Source: Arcicella aurantiaca
GTDB taxonomy: Bacteria; Bacteroidota; Bacteroidia; Cytophagales; Spirosomataceae
Direction of reading: 5' to 3'
NCBI RefSeq assembly: GCF_003148625.1
Contig: NZ_QGGO01000013.1
Span: forward strand, 96,839-160,838
Length of the DNA: 64,000 bases
Of the stretch, positions 8,812 to 17,557 are shown one piece after another. Numbering within the stretch: the stretch's first letter is position 1; the number at the start of each line of letters is the position of its first letter. Below the pieces are notes generated by a model. It was not told the origin of the DNA. It made no database searches and saw nothing but the letters and a program-made list of their open reading frames with translations. A program made the position numbers and the translations under genes.

Positions 8812-9019
8812 TCTTTGTGGTAATGTTAGCCCGACTCATCACTAATTTGGACTAATTCTATTTTGTATTACAAATTAAATCATTTTTTAATACATAGAGA
8901 AATTATTTACTTGAAATACAACAATCAAATCATTTTTCGAGTTCGTTGTTTGGCATCAAGACATACGTAAAATGCTATTGGAAGTAAATATTGAGAAGAA
9001 TATTTAGAAAGTTGTCTAT

Positions 9020-9050
9020 TTTTAAATTAGTATAAGAAAAGGTAGATTTG
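9020..9050 (+). promoter_or_regulatory. Promoter for the VOC gene
   Basis: TAGATTTG at 9043-9050 fits TAnnTTTG; a TTTT tract about 20 bases upstream may serve as the -33 element. The start codon follows 28 bases later. Confidence 0.5.
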
Positions 9051-9078
9051 TAAAAAGAGAAACCATAAAACAATCAAT

Positions 9079-9420
9079 ATGAAACATAAAGCTGTATCAA
9101 TCAGACCATTTATTGGTGCTAAAAACTTTGAGATTTCACGAAATTTCTATCGGGATTTAGGCTTTGAAGAAGTGATTTTAGGACATAATATGTCTTATTT
9201 CAAAACAGAGGATTTGGGCTTTTACTTACAAGACGCTTATGTTAAAGATTGGATTGATAACTCTATGATTTTCTTGGAAGTTGACGATGTTGCTCGTTAT
9301 TGGGAGGAAATTTCAGCTTTAAAATTAGTGGATAAATACGAAGATGTAAGAATAACGCCCATCCAAAATTATGAGTGGGGACGGGAATGTTTTTTACACG
9401 ACCCATCTGGAATTTTATAG
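9079..9420 (+). CDS. Glyoxalase/bleomycin-resistance (VOC) superfamily protein
   Basis: A 113-residue single VOC module: RPFIGAKNFEISRNFYRDLGFEE, a beta-alpha start, then beta strands with GFYLQDA and ending GRECFLHDPSGIL, the usual VOC closing motif with a metal-position acid. Such proteins bind metals and small substrates or antibiotics; the substrate is unknown. It has its own promoter box and ends before a large hairpin shared with the convergent rel gene. Confidence 0.8.
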   Translation: MKHKAVSIRPFIGAKNFEISRNFYRDLGFEEVILGHNMSYFKTEDLGFYLQDAYVKDWIDNSMIFLEVDDVARYWEEISALKLVDKYEDVRITPIQNYEWGRECFLHDPSGIL

Positions 9421-9449
9421 CATTTTGGAGAGTTTTATAAATAGTCGAA

Positions 9450-9509
9450 GTTCGTTTTTCGGAACTTGATGTCAGACAATTACCCAACATCAAGTTCCGA
9501 AAAACGAAC
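9450..9509. terminator. Perfect 23-bp inverted repeat between convergent genes
   Basis: 9450-9472 (starts GTTCGTTTTTCGG) is the exact complement of 9487-9509. It separates the VOC gene and rel and probably ends both transcripts. Confidence 0.75.
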
Positions 9510-9518
9510 ATCAAATCA

Positions 9519-11777
9519 CTATCCTTCTCTTTCTACTTCAATAACACCTTCTACTTGTTCAAGTGAATTAACGAGCGTTTCTAAATGACTGGTATCGCTT
9601 ACCATTAAAGCTATTTTACCTTCAAAAATACCCTCTTTTACACCAATTGAAAGGTTCTGAATATTTACTTTTAATTCTTGCGAAATAACCCGTGTAACAT
9701 CACTCATTAAGCCCATACGGTCTGTTCCACGAATAACCAAATGAGCCACAAATGACATTTGCACCTGACTCGTCCAGAAGGCTTTAATAACTCTATCTCC
9801 GTGACGAGACAATAATTCGGTAGCGTTTGGACAAGCCGTTCTGTGAATTTTGATACCTTCATTGATTGTTACGAAACCAAAAACATCATCACCTGCAATC
9901 GGGTTACAACATTTTGCTAAGGTATAATCTACCTTATCCATGTCTTCGCCAATCAAGATTCCATCTGCATTTTTCTTATCTCCATGCAGTTTTTTGAGTT
10001 CCTTTGTAACACTTTTGGTATCCATCAAAGGCTCTTTAATTGCCTTTGCTTCTTGCTTACGTTCGTGTGCTTCTCGGTCTGATTTCCAACGTTTTAACTC
10101 ATCTAATTGCAAATATCCTTTGCCAAAGCGATAGAATAAATCGTTAGAATCTTTGGCATTAAAATAAGCTCTTAACTGATTGGTAACTTCTAAAGTCAAT
10201 GGCGTAATGCCAAGCACTTTTAAGCGATGTTCAACCATATCACGCCCCATAATGACGTGTGACTTATTGGCTTCTTTGATATAATCTTTGATACGTGACT
10301 TCGCTTTGGTAGTTACCACAAACTGCAACCAATCTTCCGACGGTTTTTGCTTTGGCGAAGTCATACATTCAATAATATCACCCGTTTTGAGTTTATGGCT
10401 CAAGGGTACTAAACGGTTATTTACCTTTGCTCCGATACACCTTGCTCCTACTTCGGTATGAATTTCAAAAGCAAAATCTAAAGCGGTTGCTCCGTCTTTC
10501 AGAACCACTAATTTACCTTTTGGCGTATAAACAAAAACCTCTTCGTTGTATAAACTACTGCGAATATCGTCCACCAAATCAACGGCAGATTGTGTTTTGT
10601 CAGAATTATCTAAAGCTTCTCTAATTTGACTCAACCACGACTCGAAAGCGGTGTTGGTTCGGGTATCATTACCTTTGTATTTCCAGTGAGCGGCAAAACC
10701 TTTCTCGGCAATTTCGTCCATTCGTGTACTCCGAATCTGAACTTCTACCCAACGTCCACGCTTTCCAGAACTCATTACAGTTGTGTGCAAGGACTCATAA
10801 CCGTTTGATTTTGGATTAGAAATCCAGTCTTTCAGACGGTCAGGATTGGGCTTATAATGGTCAGTCACCATTGAATAAACCGCCCAACAAGCCGCTTTTT
10901 CCTGTTCAGCTGGTACATTCAAAATAACTCTTACGGCAAAAAGGTCATAAATTTCCTCGAAAGGCGTATTATTCTTTTTGAGTTTATTGTAAATCGAATA
11001 AATGGATTTTGGACGACCTTTCACAACGTGTTTAAATCCCATTTCATTCAAATCTTTTTCTATTGGACGAATAAAGTTTTGAATAAATCCTTCACGAGAA
11101 GTTTTCGTTTCCTTTAATTTTCGAGCAATGTCTTTGTATGCTTCAGGTTCGGTGTATTTCAAACACAAATCTTCTAATTCAGATTTGATAGCATGAAGAC
11201 CCAAACGGTGAGCTAATGGAGCATACAAATAAAACGTTTCAGAAGCGATTTTGAGTTGTTTATCTCTTGCCATACTGCCCAACGTCCGCATATTGTGAAG
11301 ACGGTCGGCGAGTTTAATCAAAATCACTCGAATGTCATCAGAAAGCGTCAAGAGCATTTTACGGAAATTCTCTGCTTGTTGCGAACTTCCATAGTCAAAA
11401 ACCCCAGAAATTTTGGTGAGTCCGTCAATAATTTTAGCAACATTTTTCCCAAAATAACCTTCAATTTCACTCAATTCGATTTCTGTATCTTCTACCACAT
11501 CATGCAATAAGGCACACATAATAGAAGTAGCACCCAAACCGATTTCCTCCACGCAAATTTGAGCGACGGCAATGGGATGGTAAATATAGGGTTCGCCAGA
11601 TTTCCGCCTCATTTCTTTATGGGCATCAGCTGACATCAAAAAGGCTTTCTTTATTAATTTGGCATCATCATCCTGAAGATATGGACGAGCGGTATGAAGT
11701 AATTTTCTGTACCGTTTGAGGATTTCCTTTCTTTCCTGTTCTAAATCAATTGCTACGGGTTCCACGGTTTTTGACAT
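9519..11777 (-). CDS. Bifunctional (p)ppGpp synthetase/hydrolase (RelA/SpoT family)
   Basis: The 752-residue protein makes and breaks (p)ppGpp, the stringent-response alarmone. In order: an HD hydrolase domain with YIYHP and HDVVEDT (about residues 60-100), a synthetase domain with the RPKSIYSIYNKLKK and NGYESLHT motifs (about 260-340), a TGS domain (VYTPKGKLVVLKDGATALDFA, about 410-470), a zinc-finger-like CCNP region near 640 and a C-terminal ACT domain. Both catalytic halves look intact, so it is a Rel-type enzyme. The single copy in view suggests that it is the main alarmone enzyme. Confidence 0.95.
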   Translation of the reverse strand: MSKTVEPVAIDLEQERKEILKRYRKLLHTARPYLQDDDAKLIKKAFLMSADAHKEMRRKSGEPYIYHPIAVAQICVEEIGLGATSIMCALLHDVVEDTEIELSEIEGYFGKNVAKIIDGLTKISGVFDYGSSQQAENFRKMLLTLSDDIRVILIKLADRLHNMRTLGSMARDKQLKIASETFYLYAPLAHRLGLHAIKSELEDLCLKYTEPEAYKDIARKLKETKTSREGFIQNFIRPIEKDLNEMGFKHVVKGRPKSIYSIYNKLKKNNTPFEEIYDLFAVRVILNVPAEQEKAACWAVYSMVTDHYKPNPDRLKDWISNPKSNGYESLHTTVMSSGKRGRWVEVQIRSTRMDEIAEKGFAAHWKYKGNDTRTNTAFESWLSQIREALDNSDKTQSAVDLVDDIRSSLYNEEVFVYTPKGKLVVLKDGATALDFAFEIHTEVGARCIGAKVNNRLVPLSHKLKTGDIIECMTSPKQKPSEDWLQFVVTTKAKSRIKDYIKEANKSHVIMGRDMVEHRLKVLGITPLTLEVTNQLRAYFNAKDSNDLFYRFGKGYLQLDELKRWKSDREAHERKQEAKAIKEPLMDTKSVTKELKKLHGDKKNADGILIGEDMDKVDYTLAKCCNPIAGDDVFGFVTINEGIKIHRTACPNATELLSRHGDRVIKAFWTSQVQMSFVAHLVIRGTDRMGLMSDVTRVISQELKVNIQNLSIGVKEGIFEGKIALMVSDTSHLETLVNSLEQVEGVIEVEREG

Positions 11778-11871
11778 TGCATATTATAAATGGTGATTAA
11801 ACTAAATTAATAGAAACCAAGCACAATGACAAATTAGAATTGAGTTTTTTAAAGGAAAGAAATGCGTAAAA

Positions 11872-11949
11872 AATCAATGATTTTAGAAACCTTCAACAAA
11901 ACGCTTAGAATCAAGTGCTTAATTAAAGAGACTCCTAAAATCATTGATT
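11872..11949 (-). terminator. Hairpin between the DUF6089 gene and rel
   Basis: AATCAATGATTTTAG (11872-11886) pairs perfectly with 11935-11949. Read on the minus strand the stem runs into a T6 tract, so it probably ends the DUF6089 transcript. The loop is unusually long (48 bases). Confidence 0.55.
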
Positions 11950-11960
11950 CGAAGGATATT

Positions 11961-13052
11961 CTATTTAATAACAGGACATTTTATACTTGGGGCAATATGA
12001 TAAATAATTTTAAAACTCGTTAATAAATACATATCGTTGAGTTTTGAAGAACTATTTCTTACGCCACCAATTGTTCCGTCCAATTCAGGAAAAGTATTCA
12101 CAGGTGTTAGAGTTGGGTCATTATAAGCAGGATTGACTCTTGTACCATAATAATTACGAATAAATGCCTCACGATTTTTACCCGAATAGGCTGCAATCAA
12201 CTCATTTTCACGATGTCCCATTGCTGCCGCTAAACTGCTAATAGTTAATAAGTCTGAAGATTTTGCAAAATACCCACCTACATCATCAAGATAGTCTGAA
12301 AAAGTATATCTCACGCCAACCTCAAATCCTAAATCAACATTTCTATTAATTTTATATCTAACACCTGCCCCAAACGGAATACTTACGTTTACTAAATTGT
12401 ATGGTTGGTCGGTATAACCTGTCAATCCCTGACCTTCAGTATTGAGCGGTTGCAAACTTACCCATTCACCTGGATATGCTTCCGTACCTGCATAATCTGC
12501 TGGTGCTTTTGCCACAGGATTATGATGAAAAACGGCTATTCCAGTAAATAGATAAGGAATTATTTGCGGACGATTACGATAACTGCGTGACTCTGCAATA
12601 ATATTATAAATGCCCGAAAATGACAATTCTTTCACATCATTTCTAAAATGGGCATTACGCATATATAACTGTTCAAGTCCTGCGATGCCTTCAAATTTAT
12701 TATCATCACCAGCAATTCTTGCCCATGTCAAGCCTAATCGACCACTAAAATGTGGACTAAAATGACGAGTATATGCAAAGGCAACATTCCATCTTATATT
12801 TTGGATGGTTGATTGTATTGGACGATTATAAGGGGCAAGGTCGCCATAATAAGTTGATGTACCTATCCCAAATGAAATATCCGAATGAGGTTCATATAAA
12901 CTTTTTCGTTTTGTTCCGTCGCTATTAAATAACTTAGAAAAAAACGATTGTGAAAAACAAGGATTGTAGAGAAAACAAAACATCACAAAGAATAACGGCA
13001 ACAAACGCCGCCTTTTCTCTTTTATGTGTTTATGGTTTATGTATTTTTTCAT
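11961..13052 (-). CDS. DUF6089-like outer-membrane beta-barrel protein
   Basis: The 363-residue protein has a basic N-terminus and a hydrophobic segment (residues 17-33) ending CFSQ, a likely signal peptide. The region DISFGIGTSTYYGDLAPYN near 57-76 is the typical start of DUF6089 barrels. Alternating strands follow (WNVAFAYTRHFSPHFSGRLGLTW; GAGVRYKINRNVDLGFEVGVRYTF). It is probably an outer-membrane protein of gliding or secretion-type Bacteroidota; its role is unknown. It lies upstream of rel on the same strand but is separated by a hairpin. Confidence 0.75.
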   Translation of the reverse strand: MKKYINHKHIKEKRRRLLPLFFVMFCFLYNPCFSQSFFSKLFNSDGTKRKSLYEPHSDISFGIGTSTYYGDLAPYNRPIQSTIQNIRWNVAFAYTRHFSPHFSGRLGLTWARIAGDDNKFEGIAGLEQLYMRNAHFRNDVKELSFSGIYNIIAESRSYRNRPQIIPYLFTGIAVFHHNPVAKAPADYAGTEAYPGEWVSLQPLNTEGQGLTGYTDQPYNLVNVSIPFGAGVRYKINRNVDLGFEVGVRYTFSDYLDDVGGYFAKSSDLLTISSLAAAMGHRENELIAAYSGKNREAFIRNYYGTRVNPAYNDPTLTPVNTFPELDGTIGGVRNSSSKLNDMYLLTSFKIIYHIAPSIKCPVIK

Positions 13053-13131
13053 TACTATTTTTATGGGTTCTTATTTATAACGTATTGTGGTTAGGATTTA
13101 TGTTTTTCAATGAGTAATCGGCAAAAATATT

Positions 13132-13674
13132 TTAGATTCCCATTCGTTTACGCAACTCTGTAATATGAGCGGTATGATGTTTTCCATGCCACGAATACAT
13201 TCCTGTTACAGTGCGTAAGGCATTCAAATGTTTGGTTTCGGGGTGCATAAATTGACATTCAAATTGTGCGTCAGTCATTGATTTTAATAACATCACCCAA
13301 CGTTTATGTAATACATCCAGCATCGTTAAAGACCACTCGATTGGGGCATTTTTACCATCTTCTAATTCTGCCCAAAGATGTTCTTCATAGGGTTTAATAG
13401 TTGGCGTGTTTTCAGTCAGAGCTAATTTAAAGCGAATAAAAGCATTGGCATGAGAATCCGCTACGTGGTTAACCGTCTGACGAACCGTCCAACCATCTGG
13501 ACGATATGGTAGCAATAATTGTTCTTCCGTCAAACCTTCTACGGCTTTGCTTAACAATACTGGCAGAGCTTCAATATCAGCAATCCATTGTTTTAATATT
13601 TCATTGGTGATAATTTCTGGTTTTTTGAATGTCCCGATTGGGTAGCGTAATTGCTCTAATGTTAGTTCTTGCAT
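13132..13674 (-). CDS. DinB/YfiT-family putative metal-dependent hydrolase or bacillithiol transferase
   Basis: The 180-residue four-helix protein shows the DinB metal triad: the first His in TVNHVADSH near 68-73 and the His pair in WHGKHHTAHI near 163-169. The N-terminal LRYPIGTFKKPE is the YfiT signature. Related proteins transfer bacillithiol to electrophiles, and Bacteroidota often make this thiol. Substrate is inferred from the family only. Confidence 0.85.
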   Translation of the reverse strand: MQELTLEQLRYPIGTFKKPEIITNEILKQWIADIEALPVLLSKAVEGLTEEQLLLPYRPDGWTVRQTVNHVADSHANAFIRFKLALTENTPTIKPYEEHLWAELEDGKNAPIEWSLTMLDVLHKRWVMLLKSMTDAQFECQFMHPETKHLNALRTVTGMYSWHGKHHTAHITELRKRMGI

Positions 13675-14173
13675 GGCTTATTTTTCAATTTTAATACTTA
13701 TAAATGCTTCAATTTACTATTTTTCAATTCTTAATTTAATACAATTTAATATATATCAAAAATAGACTTAATATTCTGAATTTGTTTTGAGTAAATATGC
13801 TCATAAATAACCCTGAGATTATTTTTACAATTTATTCCATGTTAAAAGAAACAAAAAACGACTTTTCTACACAATTATACTTTTTATTAAAATAATACTA
13901 CAAAACACACGTTGTTTTTGAATGTTTTTAAGAAAAAATTGTATCCTCAAAAAATTTAACAAAAAAACATTTGGACTTATCATTTTATGTATTATTATCG
14001 AAGTATCATTTTTCATCAAGACACTAAAGTATTATCAATTCCAAGAGATTCAGAGCGGCTACGCACTCTCTCATAAGTATAAGTTCTTAGTGAAATTAAC
14101 ACTTCTGAGTTAATATTGAAATGTTCTCGTGAAAAATGACAACACAACTTCATCAACAAATAATACCCATTGC

Positions 14174-14202
14174 AAAAGAATGATTTAAAACCATTCTTTT
14201 TT
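14174..14202 (+). terminator. Terminator 1 in the gap
   Basis: AAAAGAATG and CATTCTTTT pair around a 9-base loop and are followed by TT. It could end a transcript that includes 13922-14113. Confidence 0.6.
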
Positions 14203-14276
14203 GTTACTAACATTCATTAGTCTGAAAAGACTATCAAAATATTTAATTTTTTGAGATTGTTTTTGGATATTTCCAT

Positions 14277-14308
14277 AAATCCTTTCTTCATTGGAGAAAG
14301 GATTTTTT
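14277..14308 (+). terminator. Terminator 2 in the gap
   Basis: AAATCCTTTCT and AGAAAGGATTT form a perfect 11-base-pair stem with a short loop and T-run. Confidence 0.7.
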
Positions 14309-14404
14309 CGTTTAAGCAAATTTCTATGAAATTGGCCAATCAAAAAATAGCCATAAAGTGAAAAAAAAAGTCAAGAAAGTTATATTTTATTTGTGAAATA
14401 AAAT

Positions 14405-14412
14405 TATCTTTG
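14405..14412 (+). promoter_or_regulatory. Orphan -7 box
   Basis: TATCTTTG matches TAnnTTTG exactly. No gene follows for 270 bases, but a terminator lies 150 bases downstream. Confidence 0.4.
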
Positions 14413-14419
14413 TAGCATA

Positions 14420-14597
14420 ATTATGAACAATATAAAAATTCTCATATTTTAAAGTTCAATAATTATTCCAAAAACAATCCTGATTTTTATTTTAACTAAA
14501 TATTTTTTGAATTTCTAAGTGCATTTACAACTCCTCTCATAATAACTATTTAACCATGATTAAGAAACCTCAACCACAAGTTGAGGTTTTCTTTTTT
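14420..14597 (+). ncRNA. Candidate small RNA
   Basis: The stretch lies between a consensus -7 box and a strong terminator (14565-14597) and has no coding frame of note. The size would be about 180 bases. I do not recognise any RNA family; the call rests only on the promoter-terminator pair. Confidence 0.25.
14565..14597 (+). terminator. Terminator 3 in the gap
   Basis: AAACCTCAAC and GTTGAGGTTT form a perfect stem with loop CACAA and a following T-rich tail. Confidence 0.8.
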
Positions 14598-14680
14598 ATT
14601 GCCATTCAGTAAACACAGGCATCATTTTTGCTCGTTTTGTGGGGTCACTAAGTAAGTTTTTAAAACCCATAAAAAATCGT

Positions 14681-15406
14681 ATGAAAGTCAAACTATTAAT
14701 TTGTTTGAGTGCTATCTTCTTGTGCTTTACCCCAACGAAATCTCCTAAATTAAAAATCAAATCTCCGTATAGAAAGCTATTTGTAGGTGCAAAAACCGTC
14801 GATTGTACAGGCGAAGGAAAAGGAAAATGTATGATGGTAAAAAACTCCCCAGAAAAGAATTGGGAATATTTTTACGACCAAATAGAAGGCTTCAAACACG
14901 AACAAGGCTATGAATATCAGCTACTTATCGAAATTGTGGACGTTCCAGAAGGTTTAGAAGATGGCTCGTTTGTAAAGTATGTTTTGAAAAAAGTAATTAG
15001 TAAAAGAGCGATGGAGTCAAATAATATAGCAACCAGTATTATTCCAGTTACGCCAACGCCACCAATTAATAAAAGCAGAGCCACAGAATGGGTTTTAACT
15101 GATTTTATTTACAAGAATAACGGTTTGGAAGCTAAAGATTTTGAAGCAACTTTAACGATGGATTTCGCCCAAAAAAAAGTATTTGGTCAAGGTCCTTGCA
15201 ATCGTTATTTTGGAACATTGAGAGATTTAGATAAAAATCGAGTGCGTTTTGAAAACATCGGTAGCACAAAATCAGCTTGTAATTTGACCGAGAAAGAAAA
15301 AGCATTTTTTGAGTTACTACCACTCACCCGAAACTACGTTATTGAGGGCAATAGAATGTTTGTTTATCATGGTTCTGAATTAATCTTGGCATTTAAAAGA
15401 CGATAA
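14681..15406 (+). CDS. Exported DUF4377/META two-domain protein
   Basis: I start at the ATG at 14681 because it opens a signal peptide (KVKLLICLSAIFLCF); an earlier GTG at 14639 would only add an unlikely 14 residues. The mature 241-residue product has an N-terminal DUF4377-like region (DCTGEGKGKCMMVK ... FKHEQGYEYQLLIE) and a C-terminal META domain (FGQGPCNRYFGTL near 180, STKSACNLTEKE near 212). META domains occur in heat-shock protein HslJ and secreted stress proteins. It is probably periplasmic; the role is unknown. Confidence 0.8.
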   Translation: MKVKLLICLSAIFLCFTPTKSPKLKIKSPYRKLFVGAKTVDCTGEGKGKCMMVKNSPEKNWEYFYDQIEGFKHEQGYEYQLLIEIVDVPEGLEDGSFVKYVLKKVISKRAMESNNIATSIIPVTPTPPINKSRATEWVLTDFIYKNNGLEAKDFEATLTMDFAQKKVFGQGPCNRYFGTLRDLDKNRVRFENIGSTKSACNLTEKEKAFFELLPLTRNYVIEGNRMFVYHGSELILAFKRR

Positions 15407-15490
15407 GAAATAATCTTTTCTAAACATCAATCTGTAATTTATTGATTAAACTTACGTTGTTTTTTAATCGATAAACTTAATCAATCATTT

Positions 15491-16261
15491 ATGAAAAGAT
15501 TTTCAGGAAAAGTAGCACTCGTTAGCGGTGGTGGACGTGGAATTGGACGAGCAATTTGTGTTCGTTTGGCTCAGGAAGGAGCAAATATTGTTTTCAATGG
15601 AAGAAAAAATGACGAAAATGTAGCAGAAACGATTCGCCAAGTAAGTGAAACGGGGGCTAAAGTTCATTTCATTCAGTCCGATATTTCAGAAGTTTCAGCA
15701 GTTTTTGCCATGGTCGAAGAAACACTTAAAGTGTTTGGTCAATTAGACATTTTAGTCAATAATGCAGGAATTGAAATTAACGCTCCATTTTGGGAAGTAA
15801 CTGAAAAAGATTACGATTCAGTAATGAATATCAATTTGAAAGGAATGTTTTTCTTAACGCAGGCATTTGTAAAGTACGTAAAGGAAAATAATCGTGCGGG
15901 CGTAGTGGTTAATAATAGCTCGGTGCATGAAGAATTGCCCTTCCCGAATTTTACGGCTTATTGTGCCAGCAAAGGCGGAATGCAAATGGTAATGAGAAAC
16001 TTAGCGGTGGAATTAGCACCTTTGGGAATTAGAATCAACAATGTAGCTCCCGGTGCAATTAAAACGCCCATCAATGCTGACCTTCTGAGTAAACCAGAAT
16101 TATTATCAACACTTCAAAACAATATTTCGTTGGGTCGTTTGGGAGAACCCGAAGACGTTGCCGCCGTAATAGCATTTTTAGCATCCGACGACGCAAAATA
16201 TGTTACAGGCTCAACTTATTACGTAGATGGTGGCTTGACTTTTCATTATAAAGAGCAGTAG
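15491..16261 (+). CDS. SDR-family oxidoreductase (glucose 1-dehydrogenase-like)
   Basis: A classical 256-residue short-chain dehydrogenase: cofactor loop SGGGRGIGRA (residues 12-21), NNAG near 88, catalytic Ser in NNSSVHE near 142, and Tyr/Lys in YCASKGG near 158-162. The C-terminal GRLGEPEDVAAVIAFLASDD and GSTYYVDGG are typical. An Arg/Asn pair (NGRKND) after strand 2 suggests NADP. The true substrate is unknown. The gene is followed directly by the large word-repeat array. Confidence 0.9.
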   Translation: MKRFSGKVALVSGGGRGIGRAICVRLAQEGANIVFNGRKNDENVAETIRQVSETGAKVHFIQSDISEVSAVFAMVEETLKVFGQLDILVNNAGIEINAPFWEVTEKDYDSVMNINLKGMFFLTQAFVKYVKENNRAGVVVNNSSVHEELPFPNFTAYCASKGGMQMVMRNLAVELAPLGIRINNVAPGAIKTPINADLLSKPELLSTLQNNISLGRLGEPEDVAAVIAFLASDDAKYVTGSTYYVDGGLTFHYKEQ

Positions 16262-16777
16262 AGTCTTTAAGAGTTTATGAGTTGAGGGTTTATGAGTTTA
16301 TGAAGATTTGAGGATTTGAGTCTATGAGGATTTGAGGATTTGAGTTGAGGATTTGAGGATTTGAGTCTATGAGGATTTGAGTTGAGGATTTGAGGATTTG
16401 AGTCTATGAGGATTTGAGTTGAGGATTTGAGGATTTGAGGATTTGAGTATCATTGGTAATTTATTCAACTGTGTCAAGTATTTTTAAAAGTGGTCTCATT
16501 ACCTTGAAATAAGCATTTTTGAAACCAAAAGTAAAAATTGACACAGTTCGATGAAAATACTCATAAACTCAAATCTTCAAATCTTCAAATCCTCATAGAC
16601 TCATAAACTCAAATCCTCAAATCCTCATAAACTCAAATCTTCAAATCCTCATAAACTCAAATCCTCATAAACTCAAATCCTCATAAACTCAAATCCTCAT
16701 AAACTCAAATCCTCAAATCTTCAAATCCTCATAAACTCAAATCTTCAAATCCTCATAAACTCAAATCCTCATAAACC
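16262..16777. repeat. 0.5-kb inverted word-repeat array between convergent genes
   Basis: The left arm (about 16263-16448) repeats TGAGGATTTGAG, with about twelve GAGGATTT words mixed with TCTATGAG or TTTATGAG words. The right arm (about 16557-16775) carries their complements (about eleven AAATCCTCA words). The arms flank a unique centre of about 110 bases. The unit is about 12 bases with irregular spacing and no unique spacers, so it is not a CRISPR. A very long hairpin could form. The array begins at the SDR stop and ends three bases before the SPOR gene stop. Confidence 0.9.
16467..16548. repeat. 82-bp element inside the word-repeat array
   Basis: AACTGTGTCAA at 16467-16477 is the exact complement of 16538-16548. 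This centre lacks the repeat words and resembles a small inverted-repeat element about which the array is arranged. Confidence 0.6.
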
Positions 16778-17383
16778 CTACTTAACCATAATTCCTTTCT
16801 TAATTTCCACTCTATCGGGTAAAATCATGGCTGAGGGATACAATTCTTTTAAGTCGGCATAATATCGCTCGGCATCCATTCTATTCAAAAAATCCCCAAT
16901 CTTAACTTTATAAATCGGTTGTTGATAACTCAAATACGGGAATATTTCTGGATATTTTTGGTATGTATAAATTTTGGCATCATCAGCCGCTTTTCTGTCA
17001 TTTCCTACATAAATCTGTATTCTAAAACCATTCGTAAACTTGATGCTTTTATTACGCATCGCAATAGTATCCAAAATAGCATCCAATTTTTTATTTACGT
17101 GCAGAGGCATATCCGACAAAGGTGTTTTCGATGCCTGCACAGGTTGTGAAGAATTACTTTGTGAATTTGATTCAGTATCAGTTGAAGATTTAAACTTCGG
17201 ACGGTATAATGATAAATCTTCATCCGTATTTTTCTTCGGAAAAGATGAGTTAGAAGATTGACTTGTCGTCGAATTATCATTCGTGGTAGCCCCCGAACTA
17301 TTACCTCCAGAAACTACTTTTGAACTACAAGCACTTGCCAATAGCCATAAAATCAATAAAAAAGCAGGATTATTACGTTGCAT
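16778..17383 (-). CDS. SPOR-domain lipoprotein
   Basis: The 201-residue protein has a lipobox (LLASAC, Cys at residue 19), a Ser/Asn/Thr-rich linker (about 22-90) and a C-terminal SPOR domain (residues 115-195: FTNGFRIQIYVGNDRKAADDA ... YKVKIGDFLNRMDAERYYADL). SPOR domains bind septal peptidoglycan stripped of stem peptides. It should sit in the periplasm, tethered by lipid, and may act in division or wall remodelling. A promoter is visible on the minus strand. Confidence 0.88.
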   Translation of the reverse strand: MQRNNPAFLLILWLLASACSSKVVSGGNSSGATTNDNSTTSQSSNSSFPKKNTDEDLSLYRPKFKSSTDTESNSQSNSSQPVQASKTPLSDMPLHVNKKLDAILDTIAMRNKSIKFTNGFRIQIYVGNDRKAADDAKIYTYQKYPEIFPYLSYQQPIYKVKIGDFLNRMDAERYYADLKELYPSAMILPDRVEIKKGIMVK

Positions 17384-17408
17384 AAAATCTAACAGATGGT
17401 TATTCTTT

Positions 17409-17439
17409 CAAAGATACAATTTTTGTTAAAAACTTGAAA
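17409..17439 (-). promoter_or_regulatory. Promoter of the SPOR gene
   Basis: On the minus strand TATCTTTG (complement of 17409-17416) fits the -7 box, with a TTTC-type -33 element 19 bases upstream. Confidence 0.55.
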
Positions 17440-17487
17440 TACCCTTCACTCATTGTAACTTTGTCCTTGTACATTTTGTGATTACAT

Positions 17488-17538
17488 GAATTGTGATTGA
17501 GTGAATATTGGACGAAAATAATCACTCAATCACAATTC
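17488..17538. repeat. Perfect 17-bp inverted repeat upstream of murB
   Basis: GAATTGTGATTGAGTGA (17488-17504) is exactly complementary to 17522-17538, with a 17-base loop. It lies between the divergent SPOR gene and murB and resembles the word-type palindromes of other gaps. Confidence 0.7.
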
Positions 17539-17557
17539 AAACAGTCACCATTAAATT

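Larger units (their letters stand above)
13675..14680. other. 1-kb stretch without a confident gene
   Basis: This is the longest gene-free stretch in the window. It holds three separate terminator hairpins (14174, 14277, 14565) and one consensus -7 box (14405). One small frame at 13922-14113 (63 codons, with a hydrophobic segment TFGLIILCIIIEV) could be a membrane peptide but has no ribosome-binding site or clear promoter. Successive terminators imply at least two short transcripts, perhaps small RNAs. Confidence 0.5.

Noticed and set aside
13922..14113. 63-codon frame with a hydrophobic segment
   Set aside because: There is no promoter, ribosome-binding site or recognisable family; it is mentioned in the gap entry but not listed as a gene.
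16262..16777. Possible CRISPR array
   Set aside because: The words repeat at irregular short distance without unique spacers, and there are no cas genes.
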